From Climacteris rufus (taxonomy: Eukaryota > Chordata > Aves > Passeriformes > Climacteridae): a stretch of DNA of 64,000 nt. A program made the translations under genes and the position numbers. Each line of letters starts with the position of its first letter. Position 1 is the first letter of the stretch. The stretch lies in the NCBI GenBank assembly GCA_013398175.1, contig VZRZ01004923.1:220290-284289 (forward strand). The letters run 5' to 3'. This document shows, piece by piece, positions 24,009-36,120 of this stretch. A model generated the notes under the pieces. The model saw only the letters and a list, made by a program, of their open reading frames with translations, did no database searches and was not told the origin of the DNA.

Positions 24009-27000
24009 AAGGTATATATTTCAATGTAAATTCTAAAGAATACAAAATTAATTTGAGGGAAGAGAACAGATGGATTATGACCAAACACCCCAGGTTCTTC
24101 AAAGCTGAAATCTGAGGATGTGTTCCATAAATCTACACCACCACTAAAAACGAAAAAAAATAGAACATTTTAATCTGAGAAAAGCAATGAATTTAAATGT
24201 GGGTTTGAGGTCTATAAATAGACATTACAGAAAATTTATATCTGTAATCACTTATGACTGCTTCATTCATTTCATTATTTGTTTACTGGTTTATTCCCAT
24301 AGAACATTGACACCTGCTGCAAGTGTCAAACGCAATCTCTCTAAGATGTAGTGGAAAGCAGTGAATAGATAAAAAGGCAGCATTTTTCTTGAAAGAGAAG
24401 TCTCGTAAAATGCATAATAGTCCTTTTGTATAATATCAATCCCCTACTCATTCTAGAAATACATTTTTTTTCTTTATGAAGAACCTAATTACCTTGGTTC
24501 TGACTGTGTTTTCCACAATGGGTTTAGCTTGGTTTCCATAATGTAGTTCCAAATCCATGGATCACCCTTAAATAACCAGTGGATATTTCATTAGAAAGAG
24601 TCACTTCATATTCCTTTCCAGCTTCCTTCCAAGCTACATCAGCTTTACTTCTACACAGAATCTTGAGCCTTTCCTCACCTCCTGACGATGCACAAAGGTA
24701 GGCCTCCTTCAAGGTACAGTTTGGAGCTGATGACCTGTAAGGTTTCCTTAACACACCATCAGCACATATGGAACTACATATCAAGTTATTGCCAAGAAGC
24801 TACAGAGTATATGTGCTCATCTGAACAGGAGACACAGACTGGAAATTGAATGCTGAAAAAAGACACTACAAATACACAATTAAGAAGGTTTTGCTAGCAG
24901 GTTGCTAGCATTTGTAAAGCTGGTTGTTACCCAACTGTACCATATTTTAGACTGTGGATTACAGGCTTCTGCTGTACCTGCCATTGGATTCCTTCCTCTT
25001 CCATTGAGATTCAAAATAAATTTCCAGGGGTTTCCTCAAAAAATGTCTCTTCAAAATCTGGGTCTGAGAGACCACAAAGAAGAATTAAACATTTATACTG
25101 CTTGCTTTCATCACAGACTGATTAATTCAATACATTAAATTAAGTTTTCTTAAGTCATGTCTGCTTTGCTCATGACAGTAACTGGCAAGGGATCTCCCTG
25201 CCTTTATCTCATAGGCTCCTGGACTCAGGCTGGCTGGGCTGCCATCTCACCAGTGCATTTTAAAAAAGGGTGTTTAGAACCTTGTGGGTATTCATTAACA
25301 CTTTGTAAGTATCAAGTGAGGCGAATTGTCTGGCCCTGGACTGGAACCAGTTAATTGATTTCCAGTTAACCTATCAGAAAATGTTTAAAACTTGTTTTGA
25401 TTTAAACCATGTGAGTTGATAATTTTATATGATATCTTTGTGTACAAAGAGAAGAACCTGAATGGAATTTCTGGACATGCTCCACATATTAAATTATTCA
25501 CATGTGATTCACTGGCTCCATATGCATATCTGAGCTGATGTAGTTAAAAGATAAAAATGTTAAGTAACCTGGCACTTTGGGATGAATTATGCCAGGCTGA
25601 ATCAAAAGGCTAGAAAAGGAAACATTGCAGCATTTGTCTATTTTTCTGTGGTCAGCATGAAATATTAGACCTGTAGCACACTTACCCAGAAATTTCAGGC
25701 TCCTTGGCTGCCTTCTGTCTTGGTTCACTCCAGCAGTCTTGTCTTGTGATGTGCAGATAGAAGATGTTGCATTCCTTGCAAAGGTCAAATATAAAACTTG
25801 ATCTTGAGTTTGACTACAGGTCTCTTGCTGTGTTTTAATTTCTTACCAGAAGACTGTCAATTCTGAACATTCACTCAGCAGAAGTTTGCCATCTTCATAG
25901 CAAAACTCTCATTCTTTGCCCCCACAACCCCAAAGAATCTCTTTATTACTGATCATGGTGAGCCAGTCTATTAACAAATATTAATAAATCCATTATCACA
26001 ATTTCAAAATTGACTGGTATATCCACCACATATATCTTCTAATGCAGAAGCTCTGAGTCAGTTTAATTTTGAGCTAACAGGTTGTGACCATGACTGGAGC
26101 CTTACTAATAATTCCCAATAAGCAGACTACTGGCAGTGAGTAAAGGAACCAGACTTTTATGATAGGGGTTAGGACTGAACCTAAGAATAATATCTGATGA
26201 ACGGAATTAGCAGGTTTTTTTTTTTATCATGACCCTCAATTGCAGCTCAAGACAAATGACATACTTTAAAACAATACCTGGTGCCTAATGCGGCCACTTC
26301 AAAGTTCACCCTCAAAGGAAATAGCAACTATTCCTGTGTTTCACAGCAGTCACTTTATTTTCTTAAGATGAACTTCTCTGAAGTTGAGACACTACAAAGA
26401 CCTTGTATATTAATATGAGCAGGTAATAAAAGCTAGTGAGAATACATGAAGAAGTATAGAAAACACACCACAGTGTGTTTTTTTAATACACAGTCATGTT
26501 TGATGCTTTCATAAATAAATAGGATGTGTTCTTGGCATACTTACACACAGAAACACATACAAGTCACCACACAACACTAAGTCCCCAGGTACTGTAGTAC
26601 CTCAGGATAGATTTCTTATTCCTTCCCCCATTTCTGAACTTTGATTTATCTGTGAACATTGCAGATTACTTGCACAAGCAGAATCTATCCTTTAAGGGGT
26701 AAAGAGGCTGGGCCTTCAGCAGAAACCTTATATGCATTTCTATGTGACAACAATTTGGTCACTTTTTCAGATTAAATTTTATTGTTTAGAGGAAATGTCA
26801 GTGATGGTTTTTTCCTGTCAGCTGAGATCCCAAATCTTATATTCTTCTATTACACCTAAGCAGGTTGGCTGAAGACAACTGTCATACCAGACCTGTCAGT
26901 ATTGAGTTCATTGCAGCATGTGCTAGACTTTCTGTGGATGCACAATTGTTTTTTGAAAGCACAGAGTCAAATCATTCAAAACCATGGTTATTCAGGGCAA

Positions 27001-28938
27001 GAGACAGCAGATTTCTGTTAATTGTAAAGCTCAGATCCCAAAGAATGTCAGCTTTATGCCACAGTTTAGAGTTTGTGCCACAATCACCTTGAACAACTGA
27101 CTTTTCTGGTGAGAAGCTTCAGTTCAGCCTAGTACCAAAAGCACACATGAATATGTAAATGTATCTCCCTTCACATACACAAGCTTTCAGAAATTTACTA
27201 TTCTTTAGCTAGCCATCTCAGAATTATTGTTATGGATTGTTCACATTAGAATGATGCATTACATATATACATACATGGTATATATTAAAACCAAATGTTA
27301 ATGAAATATTCACCAAAAGTTTCTGTTTAAATCTCACTAAATTTACAGAGCAAGAAGCAATGATAAGGCTAATTGCATACCTAAGATTAGTGATACTAGA
27401 TGTTGTCTGAAAATGCATTAAAACTAATTGCTTCTGTTCACAGTAAAACACTCAAAGAAACCAATGTCCTTTATGTTCTCAGACAGAACATAAAACTGAG
27501 CAATCAAGAAATGTCTCCAAGGAACAAGATGCAGATCCTAAAAGGGCCCAGAAAAAAAGGAACTTTGTCAATTTTCACTTGATGGCACACAGAACACAGA
27601 AAACTTGGTTATATTAAGAAAACGGTACAGATATTTATGCTCTGCCTAGATAAGCTAGGGAGATTTACATTACAAGTGATTTTGTTTCACTTGTTGCTGT
27701 TCTTCTGATCATCTCTCTTAGTTGTCATGAAGGAAGAACGTTAGAGAATTCTGGAATGGAAATACGGGTTTTGCTTTATTTTATTTAGGAAAATCTCTTA
27801 CTGCTGTTTTGTATCTTCTAAGCCTACTCAGAGAGGAAGAGGAAAATGGAGCACTTGTAATGTTCAGAAAGAGAAGAGCAAAGAAAGCAGCAAAGTATTC
27901 TCTTTCAAGGGCACAACAAAGTGTTCCCTTCCAGAAGTTGCAGAGAGCTGAACAACCATTTTAACCCAGGCAGCCTAATTAACTTGTGCACTTTTTAGAC
28001 ATTCCTGAGTTTTACATGAACATTCATTTGGGATTGTATCTTAACAGCTAGGAGATAACAAATATCTTTCTAAATTTACCTTCCAGCATCTAGCAATTAA
28101 ATTCCCTGGGAGTGTCACATCTGGCATTTTGGAACACATTTGAGAAGTGGCAGAGCTGTAGTTAATTTCCTGCATAGCAGCCCTCACTGCCCTATTTGTG
28201 CTGTGCTTTGTATTGGTATTTTTGGGGGTTTATCATCTAAAAGTAACTCAGACTACCAGAGGGCAAAAATATCTCCAACTTATAATACTTCTGTTGTTGA
28301 AAGATTTATGCATCAGATTGGTGCTTTACTACACTACAACTTCAGTAATATTCATTTTGTAAAATTGAAGATTTATGGAGCACTACACATATCAGAATTC
28401 ATGTTATGATTTAAAGTTAAACTTTAATTAAAGTTATGTTGATAATATTATCCATCAAGCAAGAAGAATTTGGACCTGACAAATTATGTTTTCAATAATT
28501 TCTTCAAGATCGGTGCTTTTAAAACTATTTCAAAGCCAGAACTAAAGACATGAATGTCAGAAGTCTTAGCAAAATTCTTAACCACAGTCTTATACAAGTC
28601 ATCCACAATAAGCTATACAGTGAAGGCAACAACTGCAAGCTCCAAACCAAGGAATGGAGTTGACACCAATGTCCATGAAGTGCAAAGTACATGTCAGATA
28701 AGAAAACCAGAATCCTTGCTATTGTGTTATCTTGAAAAAAACCCCAAATAAAAAACCTAGAAACCTTACAATCACTTCTCTAAAACAAATGACCCCTGTA
28801 ACTTCTTTTCAATTTTGGCTGTTCAAATAAAAAATTATACTAATTCTAGAAAAAAAAAAAGTTTGATTTTTAATATTTTTTTTCTACAGAGGAAAGTATT
28901 TGTGAAAAATTTGCTTTCAACTACAAGACATTAACCAA
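24009..28938. other. AT-rich non-coding sequence
   Basis: No gene or mobile element is supported in this stretch. Open frames up to about 96 codons occur on both strands without recognisable content. Confidence 0.5.
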
Positions 28939-29038
28939 TGCTTTTTTCATTCCAGCATTATGAGAGAAGATAAGAGTGGCTCAATCTGCTTTTTTCATTC
29001 CAGCATTATGAGAGAAGATAAGAGTGGCTCAATCTGCT
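28939..29038. repeat. Perfect 48-bp tandem duplication
   Basis: A 48-bp unit starting TGCTTTTTTCATTCCAGC at 28939-28986 is repeated without mismatch at 28987-29034, followed by four bases of a third copy. Complete identity points to a recent duplication or an assembly artefact. Confidence 0.95.
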
Positions 29039-32000
29039 TACAGAGAGGTACATTGGAATAGAGAAAACCCTGGCTCAGATAGACATCTTACTATTTCTAA
29101 CCAGGTCCTCTCCCTGCTGACATGGAGTGATATTTCGAACAGAGTTCAAAACATTTAGAAATCAATAAATGTACATTTGGTACTGCAGTGTCCATTAAAG
29201 TCTGTTCAGCTTGTAAAAAACCATGTCTGACATTTATTTCCCTATGTCAGCATTTGACTCCTTTTCCAAAGGAAGTCCTCAACACAGTATTACCTCTGAA
29301 AAAATATTCCAAGGAGATCGATTGGAGCTTTTATATGAGGCACAAAGCTGCACTCAAGGAGTTTGCTTCTACACGGAATTGCAATCAACTTCATTTGAGT
29401 TCTCCAGAAGGAAAGTCATCAAGGCAGAATTTCTTTATTTTGTGTTTTAAGCAGGACCAAGGCCTACCAGAACAACTGCCAATGCATTAAGAGATCAAGT
29501 AACATATAACAAACCCTGTGAAGCAAGGATAAAAAACAGTTATTTGTTTTCTTTTGAATACTTAGCATCCAGACCAAAACATTAGAAGCCAAAAGAGTTT
29601 AATCTGTTGCACTGAGATTTCTTAGCAAAAAAAACGGAATTTTACAGGAATACAGTAGTTCAGTGGAGGGAGAATTTAGTAAAGAAAATGTGATGTTAGG
29701 ACTGGGAGATGTTTGAAATGGTTGTTCTTACTGTGAAGGCATAGGTGGTAAATCAGAGAGGAAAAAACAATCTCAGTAATTAAATACTGAAACAATGGAT
29801 GTTATGGTTACAAATACCTGTGTGGGCAGAAAAGCAAAGCCCAGCCTTAGAAGGCAGGTAGTACCAAGGTATTATTCATTGTGGTGATCTGGAGCTGAGG
29901 CATTCCTTTTCTGGAATACAAGTTTGAATCATTCACAATTCTGGCCTGTTTGGTGAATTGTAATACCTCATTATGCTGCTGTCTGATGTCAGGGAAAAAT
30001 AAATTTCCTGACTTCTCCCTTCAAATACCCTCTAAGAAAAATGGCACTTAATTTAAACACTTGGCTGCCCACACCAGTTACTGGAGGTTGAAATGTACAG
30101 TTTCTCAGAGGCAGGGCACACCCTGATTTCCCCCAGACAACAGATGAGTGAGTTTAACAAAGCTGTTTTGGGATTTGGCCTCAGATGGAAGAGGTGGATC
30201 CATCCATAATATGGCAGACTGCTGTCTCAAGACTCTGTATTCCAGAACATCATAGTGAAATCTTCTAGGATGACACTGATTCCAACTGACTCAACTCCAC
30301 TTTAACACTCAGAAGACAGTACTCTTAGCAGAGGTGGTATTCAGAAAGAGAACATCTACAAGAAAGTCTTTATTCATGGCTCTGCAAATAGAATGGAAGC
30401 GTGCATATGCTATTTTTGTGAATTTTCATGGTTTATGGGGTTATTTAGAAAAGCTAAACTTTCTATTGGTGATGATTTTGAGCTCAGATATTAGGCAGTT
30501 TATTAGTACTTAGCATAAATTCTGTCCATTAACATTCTGTTGCATGGTCATTAAGAGGGGAAAAGCAAAACCAGAATGTGAAGCAAAGACTCTGTGTAAA
30601 TGGGTGAGTGGTGTGAGTGGAGTCATGTCATGAGAGAGATGGTAAGAGAGTTGAAAATTTTGTCTAAGAGTATAATCACAAAGATAGTAATTCCTCCACT
30701 TATCGAACACATCACAATGGATAGGAAAGATGCTTTTATTTCAGCCCCCATCCCATGATATTCTCTACCAAAAGTAAAGTAATAAAAGGAGCATCTCATG
30801 GATCTGTCTGGAAAGGGAATAAAGCTGTCATTGTTGGCATTATTTTTAAAATCATAAAGCAGTACCCACTGTTCCTCTTCAAGGGTCCTAAAGAATTTTT
30901 CGTCTGGAGGTAAAATTAAAATTTTTCAAGGTTCTGCTCTATATGATGAGAAATATTTTGCCAGACAAAATGTTAGTAAGTGCAGATGACAGAAAATGGT
31001 AAAGTTTTTATCTTTATAGGACTGGTAGTTTGTCTTTAGCCCCTTTATTTAACCCAAATACTACATCCCTGGGAACTGATAGTACAGTTTAACACAGAGA
31101 ACATTTCTGTAACAGCAGCTTGAACAACAGAGAAGGAAAAACACCAAACACAATTTTAACAGTGTTGTAGTTGGGTTTTTTATAATGATGTAAAATCTGT
31201 AAAGTAACCTTTACCAAGGTAATGAATATAGTTTTATCCCTGATTATAGTGCAGAGAGGAGAGTCATAAAGTCAGAATTGATTGGGGGAAAAAACTCCAA
31301 CAAAAAAACAACTCAACACAAAAAAAAAGCAACAAATGAAAAAACCTCAAGGGATGTTTTGTTTTGCAAAACGTTGCTGTCATGCAACCCCAGATCAGAT
31401 ATCTCTGATCTAGTTTTATTTGAAGTTTTGGACTCTCCTGTGCAACTGTCTGCACAAAATTGAAGTAAACTGAATATAAATTACACCTGTCTCTTTATGA
31501 TCTTCTGTAGTCACTGAGTCCAAGAATTGCCTGTAGTGGTGTCTTCAGCCAGTCATGAAATTATAAATGTTTTGGATGCATTCTTGTAGAACAAAAGTAT
31601 TAAAAAAACTATTTTTAAGGCCAGTATCTAAGTCATTCCTGAGAAAATCCATCATCCTTTTGTTTTGTGCATGTGACAAAAAAAATGAGCTCCTCAAGAG
31701 TTCAGATCATTTGCATGTTATCATATATTTTAAAAAAATGCTTTTGACAACTCCACTGAAGGCTGATTAAAATTCTGGGAGAGCACAACCTACAAATACT
31801 TTTTATGACAAAGGATTTGACAATAGGATAGTTTTCTCTGAGAGACATCCTGAACGTTTTTCTGAAGGTCTCAACAAATGAAAGTTGTACCTTGAGTGTG
31901 AGAAAAATATTTTTAATATTTCAAACTATTTGAAAGAAATTGTAACAGCGGGGCAACCCCCGGGCAACCCCCACCTCAGGTGTTCATAAATTTTCGTGTG

Positions 32001-32373
32001 AGACTGCAGCATATTTAAAAAAGCAAAAGGCATTAATTTTACTTTTGAAAATCCTTTTATATTTCAATTCACACTCTCTGAATCACTACCTCAATTCCAA
32101 GAGAAAGTTTTCTGCTGTTACCCATCAAACTCAAGAATGAAAACAAGTACGGCTTTCCTTCATTTACAGCCAAAATGGAAGTTACTACTCCAGCACCATA
32201 GGTCATGTGTTCATGTTTTATTATCTAAGATAAAACAATACTTTTGAAAACAAAATTTCCTATCTGGATTTACATAATACCTTTTAGTTTCAATTGCCTG
32301 CAAATCCTAGGACAGTATTAAAGTTTCTGTCATGTAATTATACAATCACCAGTTTGCTCTGTTTTGCATTAAC
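29039..32373. other. AT-rich non-coding sequence
   Basis: No gene is supported. The only structured item is a small GC-rich tandem pair at 31951. The open frame at 29188-29490 shows no recognisable domain. Confidence 0.5.
31951..31972. repeat. Two tandem 11-bp GC-rich units
   Basis: GGGCAACCCCC is present twice head to tail in otherwise AT-rich sequence. Each unit is itself nearly palindromic. Confidence 0.8.
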
Positions 32374-32427
32374 TTTTCCCCTTCTTTCTTTAGCATTTTC
32401 CCCTTCCTTCTTCAGCATTTTCCCTCA
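32374..32427. repeat. 22-bp pyrimidine-rich tandem repeat, about 2.5 copies
   Basis: Units of the form TTTTCCCCTTCYTTCTTYAGCA start at 32374, 32396 and 32418 (partial). Copies differ by a few transitions. Each contains a CAG/TAG after a pyrimidine tract, so they mimic splice acceptors. Confidence 0.75.
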
Positions 32428-32490
32428 GCTCCCACCTTCTTTTAAACACCTGCAATAATATCATTTCACACTAAACTTTTCTTTTAAAAA

Positions 32491-32534
32491 GAAAACAAAA
32501 ACAAACAAACACACAAACAAAACAAAAATAAACA
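32491..32534. repeat. (CAAA)n simple repeat
   Basis: An irregular run of CAAA/CAAAA units with no associated element recognised. Confidence 0.8.
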
Positions 32535-32977
32535 AGACTCTTACTTGTTAGAAGTTAGAAAAACAGCTCCAAGGGCACAGTGATACTATGCGAAAGGGAA
32601 GCTTATAATGACAAACTTTAGAAGAACTCTCATCTTAAAACCTGACCCTTACACAGACACACAAGTTTCCACCAACTCTGAGCTCATGACCAACTTTATC
32701 CTCAGCAGCAGCTTCTTCTTTTCTCATGTATTCATATTCAAAACTTCCACTCCATTGTACACAGATTTACTTACTGCCTGCAGGTTACTTTGCATTTACT
32801 TCCTCTTTGTGATCTTTATTGTTTACTTCCAGTCCTTCAGCCCTGCAAATACTTTTATACCTCAATGCAGCACACTGCTTACCTAAGAATTTTCTTCCAA
32901 ATAACTGTAACCTTTTGGGAAGTACACCTTCAGAAAGCAGACAAAACACCACTAAACCTATATACTTAATTAAAAAT

Positions 32978-33050
32978 TGGTTGTCTATTGGATTCCATGA
33001 TCTTAAAGGTCTTTTCCTATGCTAAATGATTTTTGATTATATGATTTTAT
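32978..33050 (+). mobile_element. Degraded CR1-type 3' end
   Basis: The order matches the last segment of CR1: a TTGGATT...ATGATCTTAAAGGTC block, a TTTTCCTATGC block corresponding to CCTTCCAAYNC, and a decayed repeat of TATGATTTTAT. It is severely 5'-truncated and diverged, hence fairly old. Confidence 0.65.
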
Positions 33051-33937
33051 TAAAATATTCCATGCAAAATAGAAGACAAAATTCATTATGTCTTTTTTGC
33101 AATAACATCCTTGTAAACTGCCTTAAAACTGGACTTTGAAATCTGAAAGTTAAATGTAAATGTCTCCTTGATATTATCTTAAATTCAATATTGAATATGT
33201 TTCAGAAAGCAACATTTTACTAGTTCAGTTAATACTTGATTTTATAGTTGTTTTATGCAAGATACAAATCTTCCTCCAGAAAACCCCCTTGGTTTACGTT
33301 CTTCAGAACTTCCTCCCACAGTCATGTTCTTGTCAAGCCTGTCTTCATTATTTTGTACTCTTCAGAGAAAAAGGTTAATGAATTGTGAATTTCAAATGTT
33401 ATTATCCATATATTGAGTGCATTTTTTTAAGTTATGGAACTATGGTCTGCTTTCACCTGTCTGTTTTCAGTGTCCATGTCTGCCAACAGCAACTAGCACA
33501 AAATTTCTGTCTCACACATTCTCTTTCGGGGAACTCTGCTTATGCCCAAACTGTCTACACCAGAACTTAAACATCAGTGCAGCATATCATACCAGAGGAA
33601 AAAGAGGGGGCAGAAAAGATACATTCATACACCCTTATTCATATAACATGAACTAGAATTGCCTTCATCATATTTTTTTACTAAGCCATGACTAAAACTA
33701 GTCTAACACAGAATTGCATTTAACTAACAAGATCAAAACCAATTTCTGTAATATCTACAAGTGCTCAGAAGGATCTGGAAGTGACTTATCTCTTATAGCG
33801 TAGCATCAAATCTATGTAAGTAGGAATTTCTCCATTGACAATGCTGGATTAAGCTCCATGTGAAGAGTTTCCCTTTACAGAAATGTAAAGAAATAAAGGA
33901 AATTTCTCGCTTTGAATAATATAGCATTATTACCTAG
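33051..33937. other. AT-rich non-coding sequence
   Basis: I see nothing I can name between the CR1 tail and the LTR-like segment. The open frames at 33385-33656 overlap each other and lack motifs. Confidence 0.5.
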
Positions 33938-34321
33938 ATGCGCTGAAGCCTTGGGCCACAAGCTGTAAACTTTCACCCAGATATGCTGAACTTTTGTCTA
34001 CTTAAGAAGGCTCCAGACTTGATTCATACTGGAAGATAAGGAAGTAAGGAAGGTTGAAGCTGCAAACTGAGAGATAAGAGAACCAACGACCTGCCTAGAG
34101 ATAATGAAGTGCCCTAACAAAGAATGCGAAGACCACAGATCCTAATTTAACTATTGGACCGACCTGTCACATGAAGGGCAGGAAACTTAGGCTGTAGGAC
34201 TTTAAATGCCCAATTTCTTTCTTCTGGGTCCCTCTCTGGAGTCATCTTACTCAAGATGTATTTCATCACTGTAGTCTACAAATTAATTAGTTGAATTCTG
34301 CCTGAGTCTCTGCTCAGGGAA
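33938..34321 (+). mobile_element. Possible old LTR (ERVL-like texture)
   Basis: The segment differs in texture from its surroundings. In order it has a TATA-like GGACTTTAAATGCCC, a TTCTTCTGGGTCCCTCTCTGG block, an AATTAATTAG stretch in place of a polyadenylation signal, and CTGCCTGAGTCTCTGCTC, an order I associate with class III (ERVL/MaLR-type) LTR 3' halves. A 6-bp direct repeat ACCTAG occurs at 33932-33937 and 34322-34327, but the ends between them are not TG...CA, so boundaries are uncertain and the repeat may be coincidence. Confidence 0.33.
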
Positions 34322-36010
34322 ACCTAGGGTCAAGCCAGAAGGGAAAACATCTGCATTAGTGTGTGAGTGAAGTCACCACAGGGCACCCTTCAGTCCAGTG
34401 GAGCCACCCACCATGGTGGGACTATGGAGTCCTGGTTAAAGTCTCAGGTGGTGTGGATGATTGAGTGTGTGATGACTTGCATTTTCCTTAACAAGAAAAC
34501 TTCATTTCTGTCTTGAAAGTGCCCAAAGTAAGTTTCATCATTTTGACTTTATGTCTTAGACACTCTCCTCACATAAATAATGTAAATTGTCATAGAATAA
34601 TAAATTAATATTTGCTTTCCCACTTGTGACATCTATGAAAAACCAGAATTGGAAGAGTAAAGTCTGTATTTCTGTGTTACTTCCCCCTCAACCCAGCACT
34701 ATGATTATTGTTTAGTGTCTTATTAATCCTATTGAATACAGACTCTGCATACATTTTACTCATAAAAAGAGCAACAAAAAGTTATTTTTCTAATTTCATT
34801 ACAGACAGGAAAGTGTTAAAAGGGATTAGATGTCTACAGTAGTGGGGGAAAGGGGGGCCAGTTAAAACTGGGGAGAGCAAATCTGCCTGAAGAACAGCAC
34901 ACTTAACTAACGCAGTACACTTCTGTTAAATACAACTGGGAGGAGAAAACTGGTGAAACAAACTTTCCAGCCTTCAGCTCTTTGAATCAAAGATGAACCT
35001 ATAACATAATGATAGGAATACTTTGGAAGCTTGAACATCAGGACTAGAGAGGGCCAGTGTAAAATAAATTTACTGAGATCCTTTCACTGGGAAGTTTGGA
35101 AAACAAACTAAATATACAATAAAATTTATGGCAACCAGCAGTTAGGGAGTACCCCTTTATGTAACACCCATTTGCTTTCTAGACCATTTGCATGAAGAGT
35201 TTTGCATTGATGGTGATTGAGTGTTCAGTGTTTGCTTCCACATACCTTGTTTAAAAATCATAATTAAAGTCATAGTATAGTGCTGGCTATGAGCAAATGA
35301 CCACTGACACAACATTCAGTGGAAATAACTGGGGGCGCAGGGGGGAGGGAAACTCAATGTTCTGAGTAATGCTGCCAGGAAAGACTGACAGATTACTGGC
35401 ACATTATTGGCTGAAGGAAACAAGTCAGATAATGTCTCTTCCAACCTTTGGCCACCCAAATTCCCAGCTCTCTGTAGATTTGTACTGTGGGTATTAGTGT
35501 TGGCATGGATCACTATGACTACCCAATGTCACGTGGAATAATGACTGTCCTGAAGTGATAAATAAGAGCAAGAGTAACAAGCCTCACTGCATAAAGATTA
35601 AGGTGTACTGATAATCACATAATTGATGTGTTAGAAGTCACTGAAAAAGAGAAGGTGGAACCTTAAATTAAAATCTGTATTAAGCTGAAGTTCCTTAAAA
35701 GACACTTCAAAATAACAGTGATAACAGCTGCAGGAATGGATGAACAGAAAACACCAAGCAATCGCAAATGAGGAAAATGGAAGAGTAAGAAACAAAAAGA
35801 GGAACAAGTATTGTAGTGAAATAAAAGTATGTTTATGTGAAAGATAAAAATGGAGAAACAAGAATAAATGTAAATCAATTGTGGATTTTTCTTTCAGAAA
35901 GAACATGGGAGAAAACAAGAAATACCAGTATAAAGAAGATTAAAATTTAAACCCCAGGTGTTCTCTTATAAATAACACACATCTTTGGAAACTGAATTAA
36001 GCAAAGCCTT
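34322..36010. other. AT-rich non-coding sequence
   Basis: No supported gene or mobile element. The minus-strand frames at 35631-35918 are aromatic-rich chance translations of A-rich DNA. Confidence 0.5.
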
Positions 36011-36120
36011 TGGGGTTTTGTTTTGGTTTGGTTTTTGTTTTGTTTTGTTTTTGTTTGTTTGTTTGTTTGTTTTTGTTTTGTGTTTTGTTTTGTTTGTTTT
36101 GTTTTGTTTTGTTTTGTTTT
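36011..36120. repeat. (TTTTG)n / (TTTG)n simple repeat, about 110 bp
   Basis: A long tract of TTTTG, TTTG and TTTGG units, most regular at its right end. It is the largest simple repeat in the window. Confidence 0.95.

Noticed and set aside
35395..35470. Possible CR1 3' end (TCTCTTCCAACC)
   Set aside because: The single shared word has no octamer tail or flanking CR1 sequence.
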